A program made the position numbers and the translations under genes. The notes beneath the pieces are model-generated. The model made no database searches and was not told where the DNA came from. It saw only the letters and a program-made list of their open reading frames with translations. From JAJAZB01 sp964244295 (GTDB lineage Bacteria > Bacteroidota > Bacteroidia > Cytophagales > Spirosomataceae), in assembly GCA_964244295.1 (NCBI GenBank), contig CAXTIG010000056.1, positions 1 through 37,610 on the forward strand: DNA of 37,610 nucleotides, given 5' to 3'. This document shows, piece by piece, positions 23,585-30,973 of this stretch (within the stretch, counting starts at the first letter, position 1; every line of letters starts with the position of its first letter).

Positions 23585-25162
23585 ATGCACACCAACCACT
23601 ACTTCCTCCGCCAACTCACCGCGCAACTTGCTCCGAAGCTGGTCGGGCTAGTGCTGGCGGCGTGTTTCAGCCAGGAAAAAGACGAGTTGGTGTTGGGTTT
23701 TTGCCCTGAAGGAAAACAGTGGCGGCACCGCCGCGACGTGTACATCCGGGCCACGCTGCGCGGCGATTTCGCGGCGCTGGCCTTTCCCGACGAGTTTCGG
23801 CGGGCCGGTAAAAACTCGGTCGATTTGTTCAGCGATTTGCTCAACCGGCCCGTACTGGCCGTGCGGCAATTTCAAAACGAGCGGGCTTTTGCGCTGGTCT
23901 TCGACGAGGATTGGGCGCTGGTGTTCAAACTCTTCGGCAACCGCTCCAACCTCGTGCTGTTTCGGGGCGAGGAGGCGCTGGAGTTGTTTCAAAACCGGCT
24001 CGTGGCCGACAACAACCTCGTTTTCAGCGCCCTCGACCGCCCCCTCGACCAAAGCCGCGAAGCCTTCGACGCGGCGGGCGGCGACTGGCGGAAATTGTTT
24101 CCCACCTTCGGAAAAGAAGTAAACGGGGCGCTCACCGCCGAACTGACGGGCGTAAACGACGCCGATTTGCGCTGGCAAGCCGTGGAGCGGATGCGCGAGC
24201 GACTGGAACACCCGACCCAGTTTTTCATCAAAACCATCGAGCACCAACCCGTGCTCTCGCTGTTGGCCGAGGGGGGCGAAGTCCGGCAGACCTTCGCCGA
24301 ATCCATCGCCGCCGCCAACGCGCTGTACTACGCCTACTCGCGCCTCAGCACCATCGACCGCGAAAAAAGCGCGGCCCTGCGAATGCTCGGAAAGCGGATT
24401 CAGAAAACGGATAGTTACCTGGAAATGGCCTGGGAAAAACTGGCCGCCGTGGAGAAGGGGTTGAAAAAGGAAGAAATCGGGCACCTGCTCATGGCCAACC
24501 TCCACGCCGTACCGGAGCGGGCCGAGTCGGTGGAGGTGCTGGATTTTTACCGAAACGTGCCGCTGAAAATCAAACTCAAGCCGGAGTTGTCGCCCCAGAA
24601 AAACGCGGAGGCTTACTACCGCAAGGCCAAAAACGAGAAAATCGAGGTGAGTCGCGCGTTGGAAGCCATCGAAGTGCGCGAGGCCGACAAAGCCGAAGCT
24701 GAAGGCCAGCGCGCCGCCATCGAGGCCATTGAAGGCGTGAAGGAACTTCGCAAATACCTGAAAACCAACGGGCTGCTGGAAGCCGACAAAGTACCGGACA
24801 CGGTGGATACGTTGTTCAAAAAAGTCGTTATCGACGGCTTCGAGGTGTTCATTGGCCGCAACGCCCGCAACAACGACCTGCTCACCCAGCGCTACGCCCG
24901 CAAGGAAGACCTCTGGCTCCACGCCCGCGACGTGCCCGGTTCGCACGTCGTCATCCGGCGGCGAGCCGGGCAGAATTTTCCGGCCCGCGTCATCGAGCGG
25001 GCCGCGCAACTGGCCGCCTGGTATTCCAAACGCCGCAGCGACACGCTCTGCCCGGTGATCGTGACCCCCCGAAAATTCGTCCGCAAAACCCGCGATTTGC
25101 TCGAAGGCCAGGTGATCGTGGACAAGGAAGACGTGGTGCTGGTGGAGCCGAGGGGGGAATAA
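23585..25162 (+). CDS. NFACT family protein (RqcH/Rqc2 homologue)
   Basis: 525 residues. NFACT-N domain (about 1-200, begins MHTNHYFLRQLTAQLAPKLVG), helical/coiled-coil middle (about 220-400) and NFACT-R/DUF814 domain (about 405-520) with KEDLWLHARDVPGSHVVIR and AAWYSKRRSDT. Bacterial RqcH binds stalled 50S subunits and adds C-terminal alanine tails in ribosome-associated quality control; Bacteroidota members are shorter and divergent, so this role is by family. An older label for the family is fibronectin-binding protein, misleading here as there is no signal peptide. Its stop codon lies in the next hairpin. Confidence 0.92.
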   Translation: MHTNHYFLRQLTAQLAPKLVGLVLAACFSQEKDELVLGFCPEGKQWRHRRDVYIRATLRGDFAALAFPDEFRRAGKNSVDLFSDLLNRPVLAVRQFQNERAFALVFDEDWALVFKLFGNRSNLVLFRGEEALELFQNRLVADNNLVFSALDRPLDQSREAFDAAGGDWRKLFPTFGKEVNGALTAELTGVNDADLRWQAVERMRERLEHPTQFFIKTIEHQPVLSLLAEGGEVRQTFAESIAAANALYYAYSRLSTIDREKSAALRMLGKRIQKTDSYLEMAWEKLAAVEKGLKKEEIGHLLMANLHAVPERAESVEVLDFYRNVPLKIKLKPELSPQKNAEAYYRKAKNEKIEVSRALEAIEVREADKAEAEGQRAAIEAIEGVKELRKYLKTNGLLEADKVPDTVDTLFKKVVIDGFEVFIGRNARNNDLLTQRYARKEDLWLHARDVPGSHVVIRRRAGQNFPARVIERAAQLAAWYSKRRSDTLCPVIVTPRKFVRKTRDLLEGQVIVDKEDVVLVEPRGE

Positions 25163-25280
25163 CCCTGACGCTGTCATCCAGAGCGCAGCGAAGGAACTTT
25201 CGCGTTTGACTTCCAACTGGCCGGGAGGTCTGGGGCGAAAGTTCCTTCGCTGCGCTCTGGATGACAGCGTCGGGGTTATT
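25158..25280. repeat. 46-bp hairpin between convergent stops, GTCATCCAGAGC class
   Basis: Arms of 46 nt with one mismatch (GCTGTCATCCAGAGCGCAGC in the left arm), loop about 31 nt. Spans the NFACT stop codon and ends 1 nt before the stop of the minus-strand 58-residue gene. Position suggests a bidirectional transcript end. Confidence 0.9.
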
Positions 25281-25281
25281 T

Positions 25282-25458
25282 TCACTCCCTGGTCGCCTTC
25301 AGCAGCCCAATCCCGGCGGCGAAAAAGACGCCGCCGAGAATCAGGTACACGATGGAAGCACGGGCTACGTCGCCTTTGGTGAGGTCGAGGCCGCCGTAAA
25401 CGATGCCCACCAACCCGACCAGGGTTAGTAGCATTCCGAAGATACTTTTTGCACTCAT
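25282..25458 (-). CDS. Two-helix small membrane protein
   Basis: 58 residues (MSAKSIFGMLLTLVGLV). Two hydrophobic segments (about 5-22 and 35-53) separated by a short loop with LDLTKGDVARAS. The start at 25458 is the first ATG that yields a clean membrane protein; the longer upstream frame is Trp/Arg-rich and not plausible. I do not recognise the family. It is probably co-transcribed with the next small membrane gene (70-nt gap, same strand). Confidence 0.7.
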   Translation of the reverse strand: MSAKSIFGMLLTLVGLVGIVYGGLDLTKGDVARASIVYLILGGVFFAAGIGLLKATRE

Positions 25459-25528
25459 ATTGGGGGAAAAGAAGATTGTGGATCGAACGAAAGGGGTATT
25501 CAGCCCCGCCAGGATGACGGTGTTCCCG

Positions 25529-25738
25529 CTACTTTTTCCGCCCCGCCACCACCAGGCCAATCCCCGCCAGCAGCACCAGTCCACCGGCGTAGGTAGGCCA
25601 GGCCACCCGGTTGTCTTCTTTTTTGTTGATTTCGATGGGGCCGACATCGACCACTTTCTTTTCCGTCGTGAAATTGAAGCCGTTGAAAACGAGCATGAGC
25701 GCGCCGGCAGCGATGAGAATGAATCCGAAAATTTTCAT
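25529..25738 (-). CDS. Two-helix small membrane protein with a charged loop
   Basis: 69 residues (MKIFGFILIAAGALMLVFNGF). First membrane helix about 4-20, a soluble loop FTTEKKVVDVGPIEINKKED, second helix about 47-65 and an RKK end. The loop pattern (TTEKKVVDxGPIEI) recurs in small uncharacterised membrane proteins of Bacteroidota and Proteobacteria as far as I remember; no function is known. Likely an operon partner of the 58-residue gene. Only about 100 nt separate it from the divergent desaturase gene. Confidence 0.75.
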   Translation of the reverse strand: MKIFGFILIAAGALMLVFNGFNFTTEKKVVDVGPIEINKKEDNRVAWPTYAGGLVLLAGIGLVVAGRKK

Positions 25739-25848
25739 GGGGTTGGATGGAGGAAACGGTACAAAAAGAGTTCTACAAAAAAGTATGCCCAATTCCGCCG
25801 CCCCGGAATGCCTTTTGCCATACCTCCGGGCCTAACCCCAAAAGCCGC

Positions 25849-26646
25849 TTGGAATTCTTGTACACCACCGACTACAGCCAGCCCGCCGCCTTTGCGCTGC
25901 TCGTGCTGGGCCTGTTCGTCGTCATCATGGGCCGTTACCTGCTGCTGGCCGCACTCTTTCAGGCCTATTTCTACGTCTGGAAACGCGACGCCTGGCGCCA
26001 CCGCCAACTCGGGCGCAAGGTTCGTCCGGCAGGACAGGAACGGAAGGAAATGGCCTGGTCGGCGGCTACGTCGGTCATTTTCGCGGGCATCGGGGCGTTG
26101 AGCGTGGTAGCCTGGCAGAAGGGCTACACGGCGGTGTACACCGACCTTGCCGCCTACCCACTCTGGTACCTGCCGCTAAGTCTGGCGCTTTCGATGTTCA
26201 TCCACGAAACCTACTACTACTGGCTGCACCGGCTCATGCACCAGCCGGGACTGTACCGACTTGTTCACCGGGTTCACCACGATACGCCCAGCACGAGCGC
26301 CTGGACGGCTTTTTCCTTTCACCCGGTCGAAGGATTTTTGGAAGCCCTGATTTTCCCCTTTATCGCCGTGGTGCTGCCCCTGCACCCCCACGTGATTTTG
26401 GTACAACTGACGATCATGGTGCTTTCGGCCACCGTCAACCACCTCGACATCGAGATTTTCCCGGCCAACGCGCTTGGTACCCGGCTGGGGCGTTTCGTAA
26501 TCGGGGCCACCCACCACGGCCTGCACCACCGGCAGTACCGGTTCAACTACGGCCTGTACTTCACGTTTTGGGACAAGTGGGGAAAAACCGAAAGCCCGCA
26601 GTTTAAGCCCCATTTTGAGGGAAGGGCGAAGCGGAGAATGGATTAA
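25849..26646 (+). CDS. Sterol desaturase / fatty acid hydroxylase family protein
   Basis: About 265 residues, integral membrane di-iron enzyme family. Three histidine clusters are visible: HETYYYWLHRLMH, HRVHH and HHGLHHRQYRFNYG, the order and form of the FA_hydroxylase superfamily. Several membrane helices (FALLVLGLFVVIMGRYLL, AATSVIFAGIGALSVVA, LPLSLALSMFI, IFPFIAVVLPL). The start is uncertain: a TTG at 25849 gives (M)EFLYTTDYSQPAAF, a plausible family beginning, while an ATG at 25747 would add 34 residues of non-family sequence and lie 8 nt from the divergent gene. Substrate unknown; lipid or carotenoid hydroxylation is possible. Confidence 0.87.
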   Translation: MEFLYTTDYSQPAAFALLVLGLFVVIMGRYLLLAALFQAYFYVWKRDAWRHRQLGRKVRPAGQERKEMAWSAATSVIFAGIGALSVVAWQKGYTAVYTDLAAYPLWYLPLSLALSMFIHETYYYWLHRLMHQPGLYRLVHRVHHDTPSTSAWTAFSFHPVEGFLEALIFPFIAVVLPLHPHVILVQLTIMVLSATVNHLDIEIFPANALGTRLGRFVIGATHHGLHHRQYRFNYGLYFTFWDKWGKTESPQFKPHFEGRAKRRMD

Positions 26647-26655
26647 AAATCGTTG

Positions 26656-26738
26656 CCCCGGCGCGTCATTGCGAGCGGAGGCGAACAGTTCTCGCTTCGC
26701 TCGCCCTGTTCGCCTCCGCTCGCAATGACGCGCCGGGG
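26656..26738. repeat. Perfect 33-bp hairpin, GTCATTGCGAGC class, with an adjacent decayed 16-mer
   Basis: Arms 26656-26688 and 26706-26738 are exact complements (CCCCGGCGCGTCATTGCGAG at the left end), loop 17 nt. It starts 10 nt after the desaturase stop. Directly after it, GCGGTTCGCCGCTAGG (26738-26753) matches the interspersed 16-mer at 13 of 16 positions. The rest of the 262-nt gap to 26909 shows only the promoter box at 26863. Confidence 0.9.
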
Positions 26739-26862
26739 CGGTTCGCCGCTAGGGAGCTTTGCGAAACCTCGGTTAAAAACAAACGCCCCCCGAAACCCAG
26801 CGTTTTCCTTCCCCGCATCGTCCTCGTACTCAATCGGGCGACCAACGAGCCCGCCGAATGAT

Positions 26863-26870
26863 TACTTTTG
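26863..26870 (+). promoter_or_regulatory. Putative -7 box for the CHU_C surface protein
   Basis: TACTTTTG fits TAnnTTTG and lies 38 nt before the ATG at 26909. No clear -33 element. Confidence 0.4.
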
Positions 26871-26908
26871 ACGGGGAAACTTCCGCGTCAAGCACCCCTT
26901 CGCGCGCC

Positions 26909-29614
26909 ATGAAACGGATCATCGGACTGGGAATTTTGCTGGTATTGTCCTGGACCTGCGCGGCGCAGGACAAGCGATTCAACGTGTGGTACTTCGGCGA
27001 GCGAGGCGGGCTGGATTTCAACGCTACCCCGCCCGGTCCACGCACGAACGGTGCCATTAATGTCAGCAATTCCGAAGGCACCGCCAGCATCTGCGACGAG
27101 AGCGGCACCCTGCGGTTTTACACCAACGGAATCAATGTCTGGAGCCGCAACCACGCGCTCATGCCCAATTCGGGTGGCCTGGGCGGTCACCTTTCTTCCA
27201 CCCAGGGTGCGCTCATCGTGCCCCGGCCCGGCGCTCGCGATTTGTATTACGTATTTTCAACGCCTAACCAGGGACAGGGGCCGCTGCAATGGGCCGAAGT
27301 AAACCTGGCCCTCAACGGGGGCCTGGGGGCCGTCGGAACCAGGAACCAGGTCTTGCTCGCTAAAGCCACCGAAAAACTCCAGGGTATCCCGCACTGCAAC
27401 GGCACCGATTACTGGGTGCTCGCCCACGAAGCCGACTCCGACAAGTTTGTGAGTTACCTCGTTACGGCAGCGGGCGTATCGGCGCAACCGGTCGAAAGCC
27501 GGGTTGGGGCGAGGGTGGCTTCGGCCACGCCCGCCGACCGGCTGAACGCCGAATCCATTGGGCAACTAAAAGCTTCGCAAAACGGCAGTCGGCTGGCGGC
27601 GGCCATTTCGGGGCAAAACGCCGTGGAACTTTACGATTTCAATCCGGCCACCGGGGTCGTCAGTAATCCCGTGCGCCTCACGGGGGCCTTCAGTTCAAAA
27701 GTATACGGAGTCGAATTTTCGCCCAGTGGCCGGTTTTTATACCTGGGTGGCTCCCTGGATGATCCCAACACGTCTTCCGAAAAACGGGATTTGTACCAGC
27801 TTGATTTAACGAAAGGCAGTGCCGCCGACATCGCCGCTTCGGCCCAACTGATTGGACAAAGCCCAAGCCAGGTGTACGGAGCTTTTCAAATGGGTACAGA
27901 TGGCAAGATTTATCTGGCCAACAACAACGACGATTCGAACGCCAGCAACCGGGGTTATCCCGCCCTGGGCGTCATCAACCGCCCCGACGAGCCGGGCGCG
28001 GGCTGCCAGTACGCCCCCGAAGGCATTCCGCTCGACGGGGGCAAAAGCGCCCTCGGCCTGCCCAACCTGCTGGCGGGCGTGTGCCGGAAACTCCCCGAAG
28101 TGGTGTGCCAAAAGGTGCAGGGCGGGGCCTGCGGGGGCGGTTTGCTCAAGGCCATCGTCACCAACGCCAGCAACGTGACTTACCAGTGGTACCGCGAGGG
28201 CGTGACCATTCCGGGAGCCACCGGCGAAACCTACCGACCGCTGATCGCCGGGAAATTCTCAGTAAAAATCGCTGAAACAACCCCCTGCCCCCTCCGGGCC
28301 GAGTCGGCCGAGGTGGAAATGTCGTTCCTCGACCGGGGTTTTGACCTCCGGCCCCGAATCGTGCCCCGCGCCTGCGGCACCTTCGTGCTCCGGATCGACC
28401 CCGGTACCAACAACACCATCGCCTGGAGCGGCCCCGGCGTGAGTGGCCCCGCCGCCAGCCGCGACACGCTGCTGGTGAGCGGGCAAAGCGGGGTCGTTAT
28501 TTACCGGGTGCGGGCCACCAACCGCAGCGACTCGAGTTGCCGCGCCGATACCATCCTGAGGGTCGATTTCAACGTCAGTCCGTATCGCCTTCCCGTCCGC
28601 AGTCTGGCGGGTACCTGTGGCCAATCCCTGAACCTGGTCGCCCCCGCCGCCCCCGGTTGGGGCAGTTTCCGCTGGCAACTACCCAATGGACAGATCGTCA
28701 GTCAAAATCCTTACGCCGTCAGCAGCGGAGGATCTTACGTGGTTTTGGCAAAAAATACCCAAACGGGCTGCGAAAGCGGGGATACGCTCCGGGTCACCTT
28801 TCCGGCTACCCTGCCCCCGCCGCTGCTTTCCGCTGCATCCCCCACAACCTGCGCCGGAGCCACCGCGCCGACGCTCAGTGCCACCGGACAGGGCGTGGTC
28901 TGGTACGCCGACTCGACCCTCACCCGCCGACTAGCCTCCGGGCTGTCCTTTACCCCCGCTCCCGTGGCCACGCCGGGCCGGGCCGTATTTTTCGCCACCC
29001 AAACTGAAGCCAGTGGCTGCACCAGTTCTCCCGCCCAGGTGGCGTTTACGGTCGCCGCAAACCCTTCGCTCAACCCACCCCGACGCACCCTCGAATCTTG
29101 TTTCCGCGACCAGAGCGTGTGGGTACAACTCGACGCGGGTTCGGGCACGGGCTACACCCACGCCTGGCGACGGTCAGGAACGGGCGCGGTGCTGGGCACG
29201 GAGCAGACCCTACGCGTGCGGGAAGCCGGGGCATACGTGGTGGAGGTGCAAAACGCCGCCTCGTGTACGGCCCGCGACACGCTGCTGGTCAGCGAACGCT
29301 GCCCGCCGCCAGTGTCCGTGCCGCAGGTGTACCTGCCGGGGGTGTTTACGCCCAATGGCGACGGCCTCAACGACACCTTTGAACTGAAAGGCGACGCCCT
29401 GCAAGACCTCGAACTGACCGTGTACAACCGCTGGGGCGAAGCCATCCACTCGCTCCGAGGTGCCGACTTAAGCAGTGTGCAAACCCGGTTCTGGGACGGC
29501 ACCATCGCCGGGCTACCCGCGCCACCCGGTGCCTACGCTTACAAACTCCGGGTGCGAATGACGCTGCTGGACGAGGCGTTTGTGAAGCTGGGGGTGGTGC
29601 GGTTAGAGCGGTGA
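26909..29614 (+). CDS. T9SS type B (CHU_C / gliding-motility C-terminal domain) surface protein
   Basis: 901 residues. Start at 26909 gives signal peptide MKRIIGLGILLVLSWTCAAQ. Residues about 20-390 begin KRFNVWYFGERGGLDFN and have WD40/beta-propeller-like repeats (FSPSGRFLYLGG, QMGTDGKIYLA), a common N-terminal module of such proteins. About 390-800 are Ig-like/PKD-like segments with paired cysteines. The last 90 residues are the CHU_C sorting domain: VYLPGVFTPNGDGLNDTFEL, then LTVYNRWGEAIHS and FWDGTIAG-x-PAPPGAYAYKLRV. It should be exported by Sec and then by the type IX system to the surface. Ligand unknown. A true terminator follows at 29677. Confidence 0.93.
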   Translation: MKRIIGLGILLVLSWTCAAQDKRFNVWYFGERGGLDFNATPPGPRTNGAINVSNSEGTASICDESGTLRFYTNGINVWSRNHALMPNSGGLGGHLSSTQGALIVPRPGARDLYYVFSTPNQGQGPLQWAEVNLALNGGLGAVGTRNQVLLAKATEKLQGIPHCNGTDYWVLAHEADSDKFVSYLVTAAGVSAQPVESRVGARVASATPADRLNAESIGQLKASQNGSRLAAAISGQNAVELYDFNPATGVVSNPVRLTGAFSSKVYGVEFSPSGRFLYLGGSLDDPNTSSEKRDLYQLDLTKGSAADIAASAQLIGQSPSQVYGAFQMGTDGKIYLANNNDDSNASNRGYPALGVINRPDEPGAGCQYAPEGIPLDGGKSALGLPNLLAGVCRKLPEVVCQKVQGGACGGGLLKAIVTNASNVTYQWYREGVTIPGATGETYRPLIAGKFSVKIAETTPCPLRAESAEVEMSFLDRGFDLRPRIVPRACGTFVLRIDPGTNNTIAWSGPGVSGPAASRDTLLVSGQSGVVIYRVRATNRSDSSCRADTILRVDFNVSPYRLPVRSLAGTCGQSLNLVAPAAPGWGSFRWQLPNGQIVSQNPYAVSSGGSYVVLAKNTQTGCESGDTLRVTFPATLPPPLLSAASPTTCAGATAPTLSATGQGVVWYADSTLTRRLASGLSFTPAPVATPGRAVFFATQTEASGCTSSPAQVAFTVAANPSLNPPRRTLESCFRDQSVWVQLDAGSGTGYTHAWRRSGTGAVLGTEQTLRVREAGAYVVEVQNAASCTARDTLLVSERCPPPVSVPQVYLPGVFTPNGDGLNDTFELKGDALQDLELTVYNRWGEAIHSLRGADLSSVQTRFWDGTIAGLPAPPGAYAYKLRVRMTLLDEAFVKLGVVRLER

Positions 29615-29676
29615 GCGAAGGGCGTTGTTCGAGGTATTTTACCTCGAACCAAAAATAGACGGCGTTCTCTGATTTC

Positions 29677-29724
29677 TTCACGCAAAAAGGCCTCTTGAGT
29701 ATTCAGGAGGCCTTTTTGCGTGAA
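29677..29724. terminator. Bidirectional intrinsic-type terminator
   Basis: 18-bp stem TTCACGCAAAAAGGCCTC with exact complement (29707-29724), loop 12 nt, with an A-run and T-run inside the stem bottom, so that both strands end in CCTTTTTG. It follows the CHU_C gene stop by 62 nt. The remaining gap to 29888 holds no gene; an ACGGG-ctat-CCCGT palindrome sits 12 nt before the reductase start, and AACCTTTG near 29797 is an imperfect -7 box. Confidence 0.8.
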
Positions 29725-29887
29725 AGCCGCACTTGAAACCAAGCCTGCCTAGTGACTAAAGTTTCCCACTCCCTCATTTTACGCTGAGGTATGGAACAAC
29801 CTTTGTCCGCTTCAATCGGCGTAGCGAAAATCGTTGACAGGCATAACACTTCATCCAATAACGGGCTATCCCGTAAACCTAGAAAAA

Positions 29888-30778
29888 ATGAAAAATTCCA
29901 TTGTAGTCGTCGGGGCAACCGGCAATCTGGGCGGACGAATCGTCACGGCCCTGTTGAGCAGCGGGGTGGAGGTACGCGCCCTGGTCCGCCCCAGCAGCGA
30001 CCCCGCCAAAGTTGATAAACTGAAGCAGAAAGGCGTCACCGTGATCCAGTCGGAGATGACGGATTCCGGAGAATTGGCCGCCGCGTTTGAGGGGGCAGCC
30101 GTCGTCGTATCGGCGGTGCAGGGCTTGGGGGACGTGATCGTGGACACGCAGTCTGTCGTGCTGGATGCGGCCGTGGCGGCGGGCGTACCCCGCTTCATTC
30201 CGTCGGACTTTGCCTCCGATTTTACCAAACTGACGCCCGGCGAAAACCGCAATTTCGACTTGCGCCGGGCGTTCAGAACGTACCTCGACCAGGCCCCCAT
30301 CCAGGCCACCTCGATCCTGAACGGTGCCTTTGCCGACCTGCTGGCCTACGATATGCCGCTGCTGAATTTTAAGACGAAGCAAGTGGGCTATTGGGAGGAT
30401 GCCGACTGGTGCATCGATTTCACGACGATGGACAACACCGCCGCCTTCACCGCCGCCGCTGCCCTCGACCCCCACACACCCCGGTTCCTGCGCATTGCCA
30501 GCTTCCAGATCAGCCCCAACGAATTGGTTGCCGTGGCCGGGCAGGTGAGCGGAACCCCGTTTGAAGTAATCCGACTCGGTAGCCGGGCCGACCTGTTGGC
30601 CTACATTCAGCGCGAACGGGCGGCTCACCCGGAGGGAGAACAGCAACTCTATTCGAAGTGGCAACAGAGCCAGTACCTCTACAGCATGTTCAACGTGCAG
30701 AACGACCCGTTGGACAATGACCGTTATCCGGAGTTGGCCTGGACCACTGCCCACGACGCGCTGGCCTTGCGACGGTAG
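29888..30778 (+). CDS. NmrA-family NAD(P)-dependent reductase
   Basis: 296 residues; start ATG at 29888, preceded by an A-rich stretch. Atypical short-chain dehydrogenase: N-terminal VVVGATGNLGGRIVTALL (GxxGxxG dinucleotide motif), ALVRPSSD, then VVSAVQG and RFIPSDFASDF, the pattern of isoflavone-reductase/NmrA-type proteins. Catalytic residues are not certain from sequence alone. Cytoplasmic. Stands alone between a terminator and a convergent hairpin, so likely a single-gene unit. Function could be a quinone/aromatic alcohol reductase or a redox sensor. Confidence 0.9.
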   Translation: MKNSIVVVGATGNLGGRIVTALLSSGVEVRALVRPSSDPAKVDKLKQKGVTVIQSEMTDSGELAAAFEGAAVVVSAVQGLGDVIVDTQSVVLDAAVAAGVPRFIPSDFASDFTKLTPGENRNFDLRRAFRTYLDQAPIQATSILNGAFADLLAYDMPLLNFKTKQVGYWEDADWCIDFTTMDNTAAFTAAAALDPHTPRFLRIASFQISPNELVAVAGQVSGTPFEVIRLGSRADLLAYIQRERAAHPEGEQQLYSKWQQSQYLYSMFNVQNDPLDNDRYPELAWTTAHDALALRR

Positions 30779-30810
30779 GCGAGGGCCAACCGAGACGTTG
30801 CGTTAGTTGG

Positions 30811-30922
30811 GTCACCCTGAGCGGAACGGTCCGCCGCTGCGGTCGAAGGGTGTGCGGTGGGCCAGCGCTGACCAGCCGCACACCCTTCGACCGCAGCGGC
30901 GGACCGTTCCGCTCAGGGTGAC
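30811..30922. repeat. Long hairpin, CCCTGAGC class, inverted copy of 100-213, with two 16-mers
   Basis: Arms start GTCACCCTGAGCGGA and end with the complement; both carry the exact 16-mer (30826-30841 plus, 30892-30907 minus). The loop TGGGCCAGCGCTGACCAG is, apart from one base, the reverse complement of the loop at 100-213. Lies between convergent genes. Confidence 0.9.
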
Positions 30923-30973
30923 CCTCTCTTAGTGAAAACCTAAGCCTGGTTTTCCACAAACAAAAGAGAGGGA

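Noticed and set aside
23648..25285. 545-codon open frame antisense to the NFACT gene
   Set aside because: High-GC codon shadow; the plus-strand NFACT frame has clear family motifs and the antisense product has none.
25500..25530. CCGTCATCCTGGCGGGG (minus sense) as another GTCATCC hairpin
   Set aside because: Only one arm-like segment is present, without a complementary partner nearby.
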